A stretch of DNA of 44,018 nucleotides from a virus, in IMG/VR virus record IMGVR_UViG_3300003323_000390, positions 1-44,018 of that record; one strand, written 5' to 3'. Made by a program: the position numbers and the translations under genes. The notes beneath the pieces are model-generated. The model was not told the origin of the DNA. It did no database searches and saw only the letters and a list, made by a program, of their open reading frames with translations. This document shows, in pieces, positions 14,688 to 22,336 of the stretch. How positions within the stretch are numbered: position 1 is the first letter of the stretch; each line of letters starts with the position of its first letter.

Positions 14688-14933
14688 ATTTTCGCACTTT
14701 GGCCCCGGCTTGATCGCTTCGAGCGGGATTTCCTCTGTAATTACCCGCTGCAAAATTTCCGAATGTTTTTTAGAAACCGTCCATTTATTGCCTTCAGAAT
14801 CACCGATGAAATACATCCGCACCGTGCTCCGCGAGCACTGCAAATGTTCCGCCAAGCGACTTAGCGCACCCTTGACGAATTTCTTTCCGCCCCTCGCAAG
14901 GACACGTTTTCTCAATTCTTGGACTGGATTCAT
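14673..14933 (-). CDS. Small HTH DNA-binding protein, candidate regulator
   Basis: 86 residues from ATG at 14933 (MNPVQELRKRVLARGGKKFV); a TTG at 14945 is possible. GALSRLAEHLQCSRSTVRMYF at ~24-44 fits a helix-turn-helix (LAEHLQCSRSTVRM), followed by a helical C-terminus and a Cys-containing tail. Gene placement is that of a phage control protein: divergent from the plus-strand operon, with a palindromic element (14955-14978) immediately upstream and another overlapping its 3' end. It is the most likely ligand of these elements, but only by position. Confidence 0.65.
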   Translation of the reverse strand: MNPVQELRKRVLARGGKKFVKGALSRLAEHLQCSRSTVRMYFIGDSEGNKWTVSKKHSEILQRVITEEIPLEAIKPGPKCENNSCL

Positions 14934-14954
14934 AGCTTTTCGCAATATTGCGAT

Positions 14955-14978
14955 AATTCCTGCCCATAGGCAAGAATT
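14955..14978 (-). promoter_or_regulatory. 24-bp palindromic element, copy 4 (divergent region, HTH side)
   Basis: AATTCCTGCC, CATA, GGCAAGAATT. It abuts copy 5 with no base between them, giving a 48-bp tandem in the gap between the HTH gene and the plus-strand operon. Confidence 0.75.
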
Positions 14979-15002
14979 AGTTTGCGACTATTGACGGGAA
15001 AT
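14979..15002 (+). promoter_or_regulatory. 24-bp palindromic element, copy 5 (divergent region, RuvC side)
   Basis: AGTTTGCGAC, TATT, GACGGGAAAT. The GACGGGAA half points to the plus-strand gene starting at 15016. It is the least symmetric of the strong copies; the right half matches the consensus well. It abuts copy 4 exactly. Confidence 0.65.
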
Positions 15003-15015
15003 GTGAGGATGGGAA

Positions 15016-15177
15016 ATGACCTTCTGGCAAATACTCCGCTCGCTCTTGCGCAAACAGCCACCACCAAAGCCGCCTAAGGTTGGCGCGCTCAATATCGATT
15101 GGGCGAAGATGCGCCGAGATGAGCGGTATCGAGCGCTAGTCAGCCGGACCACCAAAAGACTCCATGATCGGCATTGA
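15016..15177 (+). CDS. Hypothetical Pro/Arg-rich protein (53 aa)
   Basis: ATG at 15016 with GAGG seven bases upstream (GAGGATGGGAA). The product MTFWQILRSLLRKQPPPKPP continues with a basic helix (WAKMRRDERYRALVSRTTKR). The stop lies inside the start of the resolvase gene (14-base overlap), so it is coupled. Basic and proline-rich; possibly a nucleic-acid-binding accessory protein, unrecognised. Confidence 0.6.
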   Translation: MTFWQILRSLLRKQPPPKPPKVGALNIDWAKMRRDERYRALVSRTTKRLHDRH

Positions 15178-15616
15178 CGCAGGAAACACAGAATCCGGCA
15201 TTGCATCCTTCGATGGAGTGCGGCTGCATTGGGCGCGCAAGATGAGCAACACTGCGCTTCTCGCTATGATATGGGCATCAGACGATGCGCTGAAGGGCAA
15301 GCGCGTTGTCCTTGAAATGGTGGCCAGCTACGGGATGATCGTCGGGCAAGAGATATTCGATACTTGCCGCGTGATTGGACGGATACAGGAAGCGTGCGAG
15401 AGGCAAGGAGCCAAAGTCACTTTGGTATTCCGTAAAACTGTCGCAGCACATATCTGCGGAAGCGTGCGAGCCTCAGACGCAAACATCAAGCAGGCGCTCA
15501 AAGACCGCTTCGGCGGAAAAGGAACCAAGGCAAATCCTGGGATTTTCTACGGAGTCGCCGGAAGTGACCAGTGGAGCGCAATCGCATTGGCGACTTGGGG
15601 GATTGATAATTTATGA
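15164..15616 (+). CDS. RuvC-like Holliday junction resolvase
   Basis: 150 residues with an RNase H-fold core: MIGIDAGNTESGIASFDG (first acidic residue D5), VVLEMVASYG (second acidic site), and the C-terminal GSDQWSAIALATWGID providing the third acidic site. This matches phage and bacterial RuvC-like resolvases, which cut four-way junctions during recombination and packaging. It is coupled to the 53-residue gene and followed by an overlapping gene. Confidence 0.82.
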   Translation: MIGIDAGNTESGIASFDGVRLHWARKMSNTALLAMIWASDDALKGKRVVLEMVASYGMIVGQEIFDTCRVIGRIQEACERQGAKVTLVFRKTVAAHICGSVRASDANIKQALKDRFGGKGTKANPGIFYGVAGSDQWSAIALATWGIDNL

Positions 15617-16056
15617 ACACAAACACACTACCCAAAGTATCCGACCTTACCGACGAGCAGTTGAACATCCTGGTTGCTGAGGAGTGCGGCGCAACGTGGC
15701 AAGATGTGCCCCCGCTGCCAAAAGAGCGTGAGTGGGCGGACGACATCCACCCAAAGCGATTGCTGTCTTTCGAAAAATGGGATTTTTCACATCCGCTGTG
15801 CGCGCCAATACCTCGATGCAACCGCAAAACAAAGGATTCGATTCAAATACCTCGCTACACCGAATCTTTGGACGCCATGCACAAAGCGGAGAGTTCGATG
15901 AATGATTGTGAAATTGAGGAATACATAGATGTGCTGCCGTTGTGTGCTGGAAGCGATCTGGTTCCAAAAGGAACAGCCAGCTTCGTTGCCTACTTCGCCA
16001 CCGCCAAGCAGCGCGCCCAAGCCTTCGTAGTCGCGAAAGGAAAGGCCACGCTGTGA
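15613..16056 (+). CDS. Hypothetical phage protein (147 aa), ABA-sandwich-like
   Basis: The pattern LVAEECGATWQDVP...IPRYTESLDAMHKAESSM...AYFATAKQRAQAFVVAKG resembles the small phage 'ABA sandwich' proteins, in which an N-terminal motif is followed by a central Y/DAM helix and a C-terminal A.A.QRA.AF helix. Function unknown. It overlaps RuvC by ATGA. Confidence 0.65.
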   Translation: MNTNTLPKVSDLTDEQLNILVAEECGATWQDVPPLPKEREWADDIHPKRLLSFEKWDFSHPLCAPIPRCNRKTKDSIQIPRYTESLDAMHKAESSMNDCEIEEYIDVLPLCAGSDLVPKGTASFVAYFATAKQRAQAFVVAKGKATL

Positions 16057-16127
16057 CCGAAGCATTCTGGATCATAGCCGCAATAGTAATTATCGGGCTT
16101 TCGGTGAAGATGCTGGACGAGCGATGA
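16053..16127 (+). CDS. Membrane miniprotein (24 aa)
   Basis: GTG at 16053 overlaps the upstream stop as GTGA, and the stop overlaps the next start as ATGA. The product is TEAFWIIAAIVIIGLSVKML plus DER, one transmembrane helix. Exact coupling on both sides supports translation. Function unknown. Confidence 0.5.
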   Translation: MTEAFWIIAAIVIIGLSVKMLDER

Positions 16128-16324
16128 GCAAGCAATACCTTGGCCTCCCAAGGCCCACAGAGCATCAAATCAAAACTTACAAGCGACGCATTTTTAGGAA
16201 TCGCGGAACCTGTATTAAGATTGGAAAGAAAGACAAATGCGGCGAGGCTCCATATTATTTTCTAGATGGAGATTGGGGGAAGCACACGGTTCGCATTGCA
16301 CCATGGAAAGTTGAGTCAGAATGA
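16124..16324 (+). CDS. Hypothetical basic protein (66 aa)
   Basis: Starts MSKQYLGLPRPTEHQIKTYK with a strongly basic N-terminal half and a beta-rich C-terminus (DWGKHTVRIAPWKVESE). Last clear gene of the plus-strand operon. No family recognised. Confidence 0.6.
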   Translation: MSKQYLGLPRPTEHQIKTYKRRIFRNRGTCIKIGKKDKCGEAPYYFLDGDWGKHTVRIAPWKVESE

Positions 16325-16347
16325 ACTACAGCAACACCGCAACTCGC

Positions 16348-16485
16348 CTATCTGCCGCCCGCAAGCATAGCAACCGCGAGCAGGATGACCGACACCGCAA
16401 GGAGCGGCCAGTTGTGCGCAAACGGAATCAGGGACACGACCGCGAGCAAAAGCGCGATCACAACGAGGATTAGAAATACACTCAT
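16348..16485 (-). CDS. Two-helix membrane miniprotein (45 aa)
   Basis: The minus-strand frame MSVFLILVVIALLLAVVSLI, a short loop (PFAHNWP) and LLAVSVILLAVAMLAGGR form a two-span membrane protein of the size of small phage holin-like proteins. It lies after the endolysin candidate on the same strand. The AGAGGG directly abuts the ATG, a poor spacing, and the complementary plus-strand frame is also open, so this call is uncertain. Confidence 0.45.
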   Translation of the reverse strand: MSVFLILVVIALLLAVVSLIPFAHNWPLLAVSVILLAVAMLAGGR

Positions 16486-16610
16486 CCCTCTGATTCGCGT
16501 ATCGGGTTGCGGTCGGATGTGTATTCCGCTCTGATTCGTCGCCCATGACTATTGCCCGTCTCCTTTGGATTCTATGCCATGTCCACCCAAGAACGCTGCT
16601 TTGCTCGTCT

Positions 16611-16628
16611 CGCAACTTCAGAGTTGCG
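16611..16628. terminator. Perfect hairpin between convergent/lysis genes
   Basis: CGCAACT, loop TCAG, AGTTGCG: a perfect 7-bp stem in the 16486-16717 gap downstream of the endolysin gene. There is no clear T-tract on either side, so terminator function is only possible. Apart from this hairpin I see no convincing gene in that gap. Confidence 0.4.
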
Positions 16629-16717
16629 ATGCTGGAGATGATGGATTAAATCTTAGCCGAGCCCCGCTATATCGCTTCCCATCGGTCGGTCCAGGACTGA
16701 AGAGAAAAATGCGGGGG

Positions 16718-17320
16718 CTATGCCATCGGCTTCAATTCAAATCCTGGCGCTGCCTGATCCGGCCAAAATGTGTAGACGAATCGCTTCGCCTCGGTTCCGC
16801 CATTCTTGGGTGATGGATTCACCGCAAAGAATTTGGCGCACGCCATAGACGCCTCGCCAAGCTTCGCCTTCGGCCCAAAATCGGCCACCACAGCGGCAAC
16901 TTTCTGGCCCGTTTTGGTATCAACCACTTCGGCGCGGCAACCCAGCACAATACCCTTCGCTTGTGCGCGCCAGTGACTTGGCAGCACAATGTAGATGACC
17001 GAATTTGAGTCAACGTAAGCCAGTGGGTCCGTGCGTGCCTTGCCTTTGTGCTGGTAGCTGGTGGCGCTCACATAGGCCCCCGGCGCGGGGTCGGTTGCTT
17101 TCTGGATGACTGGATTCCCCTTCGAATCCGTAACGACGCCGAACCAGTTACCCGGCTTTCCGGCATTCGCAAGATAGTCCAACGGCTCCGGCTTGTATCC
17201 GGATGGCGCGTAGACTGGCGCAGAACTCTGCCCATTAGCGCCGTCTGCATCGATCATCATTCCGCATGGTGGCGTCGTATAGCTGCCGTCGCTATTGCGC
17301 TTGGGGAGTGGGACGTTCAT
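16718..17320 (-). CDS. GH75 chitosanase-like lysin (endolysin candidate)
   Basis: 200 residues. The C-terminal half matches the GH75 (fungal-type chitosanase) pattern: AYVDSNSVIYIVLPSHW, GIVLGCRAEVVDTKTGQKVA, VVADFGPKAKLGEASMACAKFF, with the D of VVADFGP and E of LGEAS at the family's conserved acidic positions. GH75 enzymes cleave beta-1,4 glucosamine-rich chains. Here it sits between a membrane protein gene and a second small membrane gene, so it is probably the cell-wall hydrolase for lysis, possibly acting on de-acetylated peptidoglycan. No signal peptide is seen. Confidence 0.75.
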   Translation of the reverse strand: MNVPLPKRNSDGSYTTPPCGMMIDADGANGQSSAPVYAPSGYKPEPLDYLANAGKPGNWFGVVTDSKGNPVIQKATDPAPGAYVSATSYQHKGKARTDPLAYVDSNSVIYIVLPSHWRAQAKGIVLGCRAEVVDTKTGQKVAAVVADFGPKAKLGEASMACAKFFAVNPSPKNGGTEAKRFVYTFWPDQAAPGFELKPMA

Positions 17321-17655
17321 TGCTGCGATTGCTTCCTTTCTAGGTTCTGGAGAATGATATTGGTTCGTTCGTTAATGGCATTGGAGCGATCTGTTGCAAT
17401 TGCGCTTGCTTTGAGTGCATCCACCATTGCTCGTTGGTCGTTGGTAACGTAAGTAAACTGCCACTCGCGCACGGCTGTAAGTTGACCGTTGAGGTAATAC
17501 ACGCAGTAAAAGAGCATCAACAGCACGAGCAGAAACAGAAAGAAGAACCACCACGACAAGGGCTTCCCGGCCATGCGGTCAACGATGTTTAGTCCCTGAG
17601 CAACTTTATCGTTACTCAGCAGGGGGGCTGTTGGAAGCTTCGACCTTTGTGCCAT
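17317..17655 (-). CDS. Single-span membrane protein, holin or spanin candidate
   Basis: ATG at 17655 (MAQRSKLPTAPLLSNDKVAQ) gives 112 residues. One hydrophobic helix at ~36-58 (LSWWFFFLFLLVLLMLFYCV) is followed by a helical soluble tail (REWQFTYVTNDQRAMVDALK, NAINERTNIILQNLERK), an N-in, C-out layout like a spanin or class III holin. It overlaps the lysin gene by ATGA. A longer frame (17748) would overlap the receiver-domain gene; the shorter start still overlaps it by 44 bases. Confidence 0.6.
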   Translation of the reverse strand: MAQRSKLPTAPLLSNDKVAQGLNIVDRMAGKPLSWWFFFLFLLVLLMLFYCVYYLNGQLTAVREWQFTYVTNDQRAMVDALKASAIATDRSNAINERTNIILQNLERKQSQQ

Positions 17656-18052
17656 AGTATCTGAGAAAAACATCATACAGAATTTTGAAAAATAAGTTAG
17701 GGAAATTCTGCGCGTCAAACTTAGTGAAGAAATGCGCCGCTCCAGCAACGATGCACTTTTGCCTCATCATCACGTCCTCATTGCCCGTAAGCACCACGAT
17801 TGGAGGAAAGTCTTTTTCTTTAGACCTGCGCTGAATCCATTTTACCGTCTCTTCATATCCGCCCGGGGGAAGTCCCAAATCCAGAATGATTACATCGTAT
17901 TCATTTTCGGCAATCAGCGCATCCGCCTTTTCCAAATCAGTCGTGGTTTCGAGAGGATTCTTGCCACGGAACGTCAACTCCATCTTGTCGTGCCAGTGCT
18001 TCCAAAGCTCTCGCACGCTTGCATCGTCATCGATCAAAAGCAGTTTCTTCAT
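17612..18052 (-). CDS. Stand-alone response-regulator receiver (REC) domain
   Basis: 146 residues, start MKKLLLIDDDASVRELW. It has the full set of receiver residues: acidic cluster D8-D9-D10, phospho-acceptor D58 in VIILDLGLP, T89 in VVLTGN and K111 in FFTKF. There is no output domain; the tail after residue 115 is a helix plus a short Pro/Ser end. Such domains accept phosphate from histidine kinases; here it may divert a host phosphorelay. It lies between tail fibre and lysis genes on the same strand, an unusual place. Confidence 0.85.
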   Translation of the reverse strand: MKKLLLIDDDASVRELWKHWHDKMELTFRGKNPLETTTDLEKADALIAENEYDVIILDLGLPPGGYEETVKWIQRRSKEKDFPPIVVLTGNEDVMMRQKCIVAGAAHFFTKFDAQNFPNLFFKILYDVFLRYYGTKVEASNSPPAE

Positions 18053-18077
18053 CTTTCAATGATTCGTTTTGCGATGC

Positions 18078-19136
18078 CTATGGGGTCGGGACAATATCCA
18101 AGAATAATTGGTCAACCGTGACACTGGCACCGCCAAGAACAAGGTTCCATTGCGCGGTGAAATCCACGGTCTGAGCGCCCGCCGCAACGGTCACGCTGGA
18201 CGACGAGAACACCACGCCGTCAGTCGACCCGCCATTATCGTATTCGATCATCGCGGCTGAATATACCACTCGACCAGCGCGCACTGTTCCGATGCCAGAG
18301 GCACGCCACGTCTTTGCAGACAATACCGGGAAGCTTACCGCTGCCGACAAAGTGACTTGCGATCCGATTTTCACTCGCAACGTCACAACGCCAGTCAGGA
18401 CATTCGTATACACGCCAGCGGCCTCGAATCGGAAGCTGTAGCCGGTCGAGTCGAAAATAGCAGACGGGATAGAAAGCGAGCCGTTTCCGGTTGGGATAAT
18501 CGTGCCTTCAGTGGTCGCCGCTCCGCTCTTGGTTGTGGATGCCGTAGCGATGTAAGCGCGCGTCGCCGCTCCGATATAGGTTCGCGTGGATGCAGCGTCG
18601 GCTAGAGCTAGGAAGCCGCGCCCAAACGATTGCGTAGCCAACGCCGCAATCGCCGTCAAATCGGAGTCCTGCAACTGGTATCGCGTGTCGCCAGCCGTTA
18701 CAGTCAGATAGCTTGCCAACGCCGCCGAGGTGAGGAATCCGCTCGGGTTGCCAGTGAGCGGATAAGCATCGGTAATTCCGTAACCTGCGAGAGTAGTCGG
18801 CTTGCCGGTAAGCGTAGACCACGTAACAGCAGCGAGCGCATCTGTCGCGAATGTCCCAAGCGTTCCGTTTCCGCGAATGTATTGCGCAGTGGACCCGGCA
18901 GGAGTCGCTAGATAATTCAGCGCTGGCTTATTCTTGATGAAATCCTGCTTGGTATTATCGACCTGCGCCCAATCTGTCTGAACCTGATATTTGGGAACAC
19001 CAGTTCCATCCAGGGCTTGAGATGCGCGGCCATTTACGGGCTTATCCAGCTTTCCGAGCAGAGCATCAACAACTGCCTGCCATCGTGCGAGGAAGTTGGG
19101 AAACCGTGAACCTGGAGTTTGTCGTTTCTCTGGCAT
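18078..19136 (-). CDS. Tail fibre protein
   Basis: 352 residues with tail-fibre repeats: TWSTLTGKPTTLAGYGITDA, YPLTGNPSGFLTSAALASYL and FLALADAASTRTYIGA, the 'KPTTLAGYGI' and 'LADAASTRT' motifs of phage fibre shafts. The C-terminus is beta-rich and ends in VDQLFLDIVPTP, suggesting a receptor-binding or carbohydrate-binding domain. Located downstream of the large tail protein, as expected. Confidence 0.82.
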   Translation of the reverse strand: MPEKRQTPGSRFPNFLARWQAVVDALLGKLDKPVNGRASQALDGTGVPKYQVQTDWAQVDNTKQDFIKNKPALNYLATPAGSTAQYIRGNGTLGTFATDALAAVTWSTLTGKPTTLAGYGITDAYPLTGNPSGFLTSAALASYLTVTAGDTRYQLQDSDLTAIAALATQSFGRGFLALADAASTRTYIGAATRAYIATASTTKSGAATTEGTIIPTGNGSLSIPSAIFDSTGYSFRFEAAGVYTNVLTGVVTLRVKIGSQVTLSAAVSFPVLSAKTWRASGIGTVRAGRVVYSAAMIEYDNGGSTDGVVFSSSSVTVAAGAQTVDFTAQWNLVLGGASVTVDQLFLDIVPTP

Positions 19137-19137
19137 A

Positions 19138-19590
19138 TCAATTCCACTGTGGAAGTGCGAGCATCTGCGCTTGGATGGCCTTCAGTTCGTCGCTGTCTTC
19201 GTCGGCCAAGGCATCCTGAATCATTGTTCGGATGTCGGTCTTGATCGTCCCGCCATTTTCGCCGAAAGCATCGAACAATCCCGAGAGCGTGATGTATAGC
19301 GGATAGAGTTTGGCGCGGTCCATCGTGGACGAGACTTTTCGGAATAGGTAGATCAACCCCAATCGCAGCGTAGGCGCAACCACGGAAGATTCATCCAGTG
19401 TTGATTGCCGGAAAGCACCAGCGTCGAAAAACAAATACACGCCAAACGGGTTGGATTGTGCTCGCACCGTCGCCAATCCCGAAAGCTGACCTTCAGTCAA
19501 AACAATGCGAGTCTCGCCATTGCCAGCCGCAGGATCATCGGTAAATGGGCCACGAAATGTCTTATTCGACTTGGTGAGTATCGTAAACAT
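19138..19590 (-). CDS. Hypothetical tail-associated protein (150 aa)
   Basis: Starts MFTILTKSNKTFRGPFTDDP; the middle is beta-rich (GVYLFFDAGAFRQSTLDESS) and the C-terminus helical and acidic (TMIQDALADEDSDELKAIQA). It sits between two fibre genes, so a fibre connector or assembly chaperone is possible. No family recognised. Confidence 0.6.
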   Translation of the reverse strand: MFTILTKSNKTFRGPFTDDPAAGNGETRIVLTEGQLSGLATVRAQSNPFGVYLFFDAGAFRQSTLDESSVVAPTLRLGLIYLFRKVSSTMDRAKLYPLYITLSGLFDAFGENGGTIKTDIRTMIQDALADEDSDELKAIQAQMLALPQWN

Positions 19591-21362
19591 TAGAGTCTGG
19601 TAGCCTTAAGATATGTTCCAGAATATACGTAGTGATCGCTTGCTGTTGCGTTGTTCTGCGCAGATTGAATTTTAACCGTTCCTGCAACAGTTACAACAGC
19701 CATTGCCAATCTTCCGCTATATGTAGACTTATTTGAATCGGTAAACGCAAATTCAAATGTTGCACCAGCATTTGGATAAACTGCCAAAGAAAGTAAAAAT
19801 GGGGATGGACTCGATCCGGCGGCAATCGAAATCAAATCACCTGATAGGGACCAAGTTCCAGTAAAGACAATACGCTGCTTTGATCCTGCCGAAGCGTAAT
19901 CACTATCTCCCACAAGGATTTGGGATTCCAGCAACCAAGTCCCAACTCCGATAGAAAGCTGACCCGATGTTGAATCAACATAAGTCGTTGAATTCATATT
20001 CGAGATAACTTCATTAGACGCAACGGTTGCAAAAATTGTTGCGCCCGCATCGTTTTGCCAGCTTGCGTTAGTTCCATCCGTCTTGAGAGACTTACCTGCG
20101 TTTCCGGTCTGGCTCGGCAACAGATTATCAATCGCGCCAGCATCCGCATTTGCTGCGTCCGTATCCATCTTATCCGCCAACAGCGCGAGAGTTTCCGTTG
20201 CGGTAAAATAATTGACGGTCGGAGTCGGAACCGCCGTGCTGGCGTCAATAAGCTCCTTATAGATCGTAACCGGACCACTGAATAGCGTCCTCGTCTGACC
20301 CCCTCGCGTGAACTGAATCTGCCGCGTCAGCGTGAATGTATCTCCAGTTTGCGTGCGAGAATACGCAACCAATCCGAACGTGTTGTAATTGATTGAGCCC
20401 GACAAACCCATTGGCCCAATCAGCGGATCATCGGGATTATTCGTGGCGACAATCTCAAACGAAGCATCGTCGAACAAATCGCCAATTGCCGTCACAATCC
20501 AAGACTGACCCGAAACCGTCACCGAAATGTTGTCGTCCTCGCCAGCCGTGGAAAAGTTGATCTTGGAATGATTCGCCAGAAGCAGGCCGAATTCCCGAGC
20601 GCTCATCGTCGGCGTGGCCGTGCCGCACGTTTCGGAAGTCGAGTCAGCCGTAGCGTTCACCTTGAAGCTACCAGCCGATACCTGCGGAACCGTGAACAGA
20701 ATCGTTCGGATGACACTCAGACCTGCGGATTGATCCTGAGTAGGCTCAACAGTTACGTCCGCGTCGGGAAGCGGGTCGGTTGGCTCCGCGTAACACATTG
20801 GAGCTTGCCGCATTGTGAATAGATAGCGATACGGACTGGAGCCACTGCCGTTGGAATCTTTCGTGAAAAAAGCGTTGCTGATGGGATAGAGCAGCGCAGC
20901 GCTCACAACCGCGAAGAACCCATCCGTAATTGCGCCATTAGTGGCGCCAACGATCATGTAGCTGCCGTTGCCCAAATCCAAAACAGAACACAGCGGCTTT
21001 GACTCGGTGGTCAGCGCCGCATTTAGCGCGGTCTGAAGCGCAGATGCCGAGACGTTGTATGGAATCGCAGAAAGGCCGGAAGTCGTAGCACCAACTTGCA
21101 GAGCAACCGTGCCCGAAGTCGGCGGCTGATCGAAGTTCCCAATGGCCATTGAGAACGTGTCGCCGACTTGGTAATCCGGGGTGAACTTAGCAGCAGCCGC
21201 TACCGCAGAGCTTGTCGCGATGTTTTGCAACACCGGCTGAATGGAAAACTCGACTTCCTTGTCATTGCGAACTTCATCGAATCCAGGCCACGGACCCGGC
21301 GTAAAATAGTCCTGCGCGAGATACCCCGGTGTTGTATTTGTCGTTGGCAGGAAGTTTTGCAT
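19590..21362 (-). CDS. Large tail fibre/tip protein
   Basis: 590 residues, mostly beta-structured. It contains the fibre-style segment NLLPSQTGNAGKSLKTDGTN followed by ASWQNDAG at ~430-455, and a C-terminal beta domain (ASDHYVYSGTYLKATRL) of the kind used as receptor-binding or trimerisation head. The N-terminal half (ATTSGLSAIPYNVSASALQT) has repeated TSGTVALQ-like strands. Probably a structural fibre or tip. Its start is preceded by a small palindrome (21372-21386). Confidence 0.7.
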   Translation of the reverse strand: MQNFLPTTNTTPGYLAQDYFTPGPWPGFDEVRNDKEVEFSIQPVLQNIATSSAVAAAAKFTPDYQVGDTFSMAIGNFDQPPTSGTVALQVGATTSGLSAIPYNVSASALQTALNAALTTESKPLCSVLDLGNGSYMIVGATNGAITDGFFAVVSAALLYPISNAFFTKDSNGSGSSPYRYLFTMRQAPMCYAEPTDPLPDADVTVEPTQDQSAGLSVIRTILFTVPQVSAGSFKVNATADSTSETCGTATPTMSAREFGLLLANHSKINFSTAGEDDNISVTVSGQSWIVTAIGDLFDDASFEIVATNNPDDPLIGPMGLSGSINYNTFGLVAYSRTQTGDTFTLTRQIQFTRGGQTRTLFSGPVTIYKELIDASTAVPTPTVNYFTATETLALLADKMDTDAANADAGAIDNLLPSQTGNAGKSLKTDGTNASWQNDAGATIFATVASNEVISNMNSTTYVDSTSGQLSIGVGTWLLESQILVGDSDYASAGSKQRIVFTGTWSLSGDLISIAAGSSPSPFLLSLAVYPNAGATFEFAFTDSNKSTYSGRLAMAVVTVAGTVKIQSAQNNATASDHYVYSGTYLKATRL

Positions 21363-21371
21363 GCGGATGGA

Positions 21372-21386
21372 TTTCTACTGTAGAAA
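21372..21386. repeat. Palindrome upstream of tail-fibre start
   Basis: TTTCTAC, central T, GTAGAAA: a perfect 7-bp inverted repeat 10 bases before the start of the 590-residue gene. It could be part of a leader hairpin or an operator. It differs from the 24-bp element family. Confidence 0.5.
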
Positions 21387-21405
21387 CGACCCCTTGTAAA
21401 TGCGA

Positions 21406-21438
21406 AAGCCCGTAGTGCATTTCTGCGACTACGGGCTT
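21406..21438 (-). terminator. Strong terminator hairpin
   Basis: AAGCCCGTAGT (21406-21416), loop of 11, ACTACGGGCTT (21428-21438): an 11-bp perfect stem. Minus-strand reading continues ..GGGCTTTCGCATTT, a weak T-rich tail. It follows the stop of the gene at 21456 and precedes the fibre gene, so it separates the 22088 unit from the fibre/lysis unit. Confidence 0.75.
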
Positions 21439-21455
21439 CTAGTGTCGGAAATTGG

Positions 21456-22088
21456 CTAGAAAATCACTTCGGGAAAAGTTCCGTCTTCGTTCGGAAAATC
21501 GCCACGTTCTGTTTTCCTCCAAAAACGTTTTGCGATTTCAATATCGCCATTCGCGAGAGAAATATATTCCTCGCGCTTCCGCTTGTTCACATCGATTTCG
21601 TAATCTTCTTGGCGAATCTTCTGAAGATCGGCGCAAAACTCTTTTACGAGCTTGTCGTATTCCGTGGTATCCTGCCGCGCCTCCTCAACCGAAAGCGAGA
21701 AATGCTTTGGCTTCGTCATTGAGATTGCGACCTCGCGAGCGGTGATTTCGCCGTAAATAATTTTTGATCTGGCCTCCACGCCATACCCCTCTTCAGTGAG
21801 GGCGATTGCGCCATTGATGGCCGCTCGCGCCTCTTCCAATGTTTTAAATGCCAGTCCGGTTCGACTGGTTGAATTATAGCTTCCGGGGATTACGATTTCG
21901 TAGAAGAAAACAGCATCGCCCGGAATAGTGTATCCTACGAATTGCTGTTGCTTTAGCAGATTGTCGAGGTCGATGGGAACAGCATGGCCACGCTCGATTG
22001 CTTCCAGCTTTACGGATTTTGTAAAAGACTCGTCGTCGAGTTGTTGTTTTTCGGATTTGGATAGTTCGGAGTAACGCTTCATTTTCAT
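21456..22088 (-). CDS. Hypothetical protein (210 aa), single-gene unit
   Basis: Start at 22088 (MKMKRYSELSKSEKQQLDDE) is 11 bases below a perfect palindromic element; the frame extends upstream to 22229 but that would run through the neighbouring gene. Mixed alpha/beta with a charged C-terminus (DYEIDVNKRKREEYISLANG). It forms its own unit, between palindrome and terminator. An accessory (moron-like) role is possible; no family recognised. Confidence 0.65.
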   Translation of the reverse strand: MKMKRYSELSKSEKQQLDDESFTKSVKLEAIERGHAVPIDLDNLLKQQQFVGYTIPGDAVFFYEIVIPGSYNSTSRTGLAFKTLEEARAAINGAIALTEEGYGVEARSKIIYGEITAREVAISMTKPKHFSLSVEEARQDTTEYDKLVKEFCADLQKIRQEDYEIDVNKRKREEYISLANGDIEIAKRFWRKTERGDFPNEDGTFPEVIF

Positions 22089-22096
22089 CCAATCCC

Positions 22097-22124
22097 ATAA
22101 TTCTTGCCTATAGGCAAGAATTAT
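22097..22124 (-). promoter_or_regulatory. Palindromic element, copy 6 (perfect 28-bp palindrome)
   Basis: AATTCTTGCC, TATA, GGCAAGAATT is perfectly symmetric and extends by AT on each side. It is the reference copy of the family. It overlaps the stop of the Cys-rich tail gene (22121-22123) and precedes the start at 22088. Confidence 0.8.
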
Positions 22125-22336
22125 TCTCCTCCAACAACCTGCGGTTTGCAGGAAAAACATCCCTTTTTGCGCACGACCACCTTTGCGGATTTGAGCGGCA
22201 ATGACTCCAAAGTGACTTGGTGCGGGCAATATTCAATGCCGCGTTCCGTTCGCCATTCTGGATGCGTCAGACAATGCGCGCAATGCGGTTTCCCGGCCAG
22301 TTTGAATAGTCGGCATTGCCCGTCGATGATCGTCAT
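22121..22336 (-). CDS. Cys-rich tail-region protein (71 aa)
   Basis: Six cysteines: C8, CAHC (19,22), C at ~37 in YCPH, and CFSC near 59-62. Two CxxC pairs plus a His/Cys suggest a metal or Fe-S site. It is the last gene of the tail-tip group, a position where some siphoviruses encode a metal-cluster minor tail protein; that link is inference. Confidence 0.6.
   Translation of the reverse strand: MTIIDGQCRLFKLAGKPHCAHCLTHPEWRTERGIEYCPHQVTLESLPLKSAKVVVRKKGCFSCKPQVVGGE

Noticed and set aside
16321-16473. Plus-strand ORF after the 16124 gene (ATGA overlap), rich in Arg, Asp and Glu
   Set aside because: It is the complement of the hydrophobic minus-strand miniprotein; the highly charged composition is what an antisense of a membrane protein gives. 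The minus frame was preferred, with low confidence.
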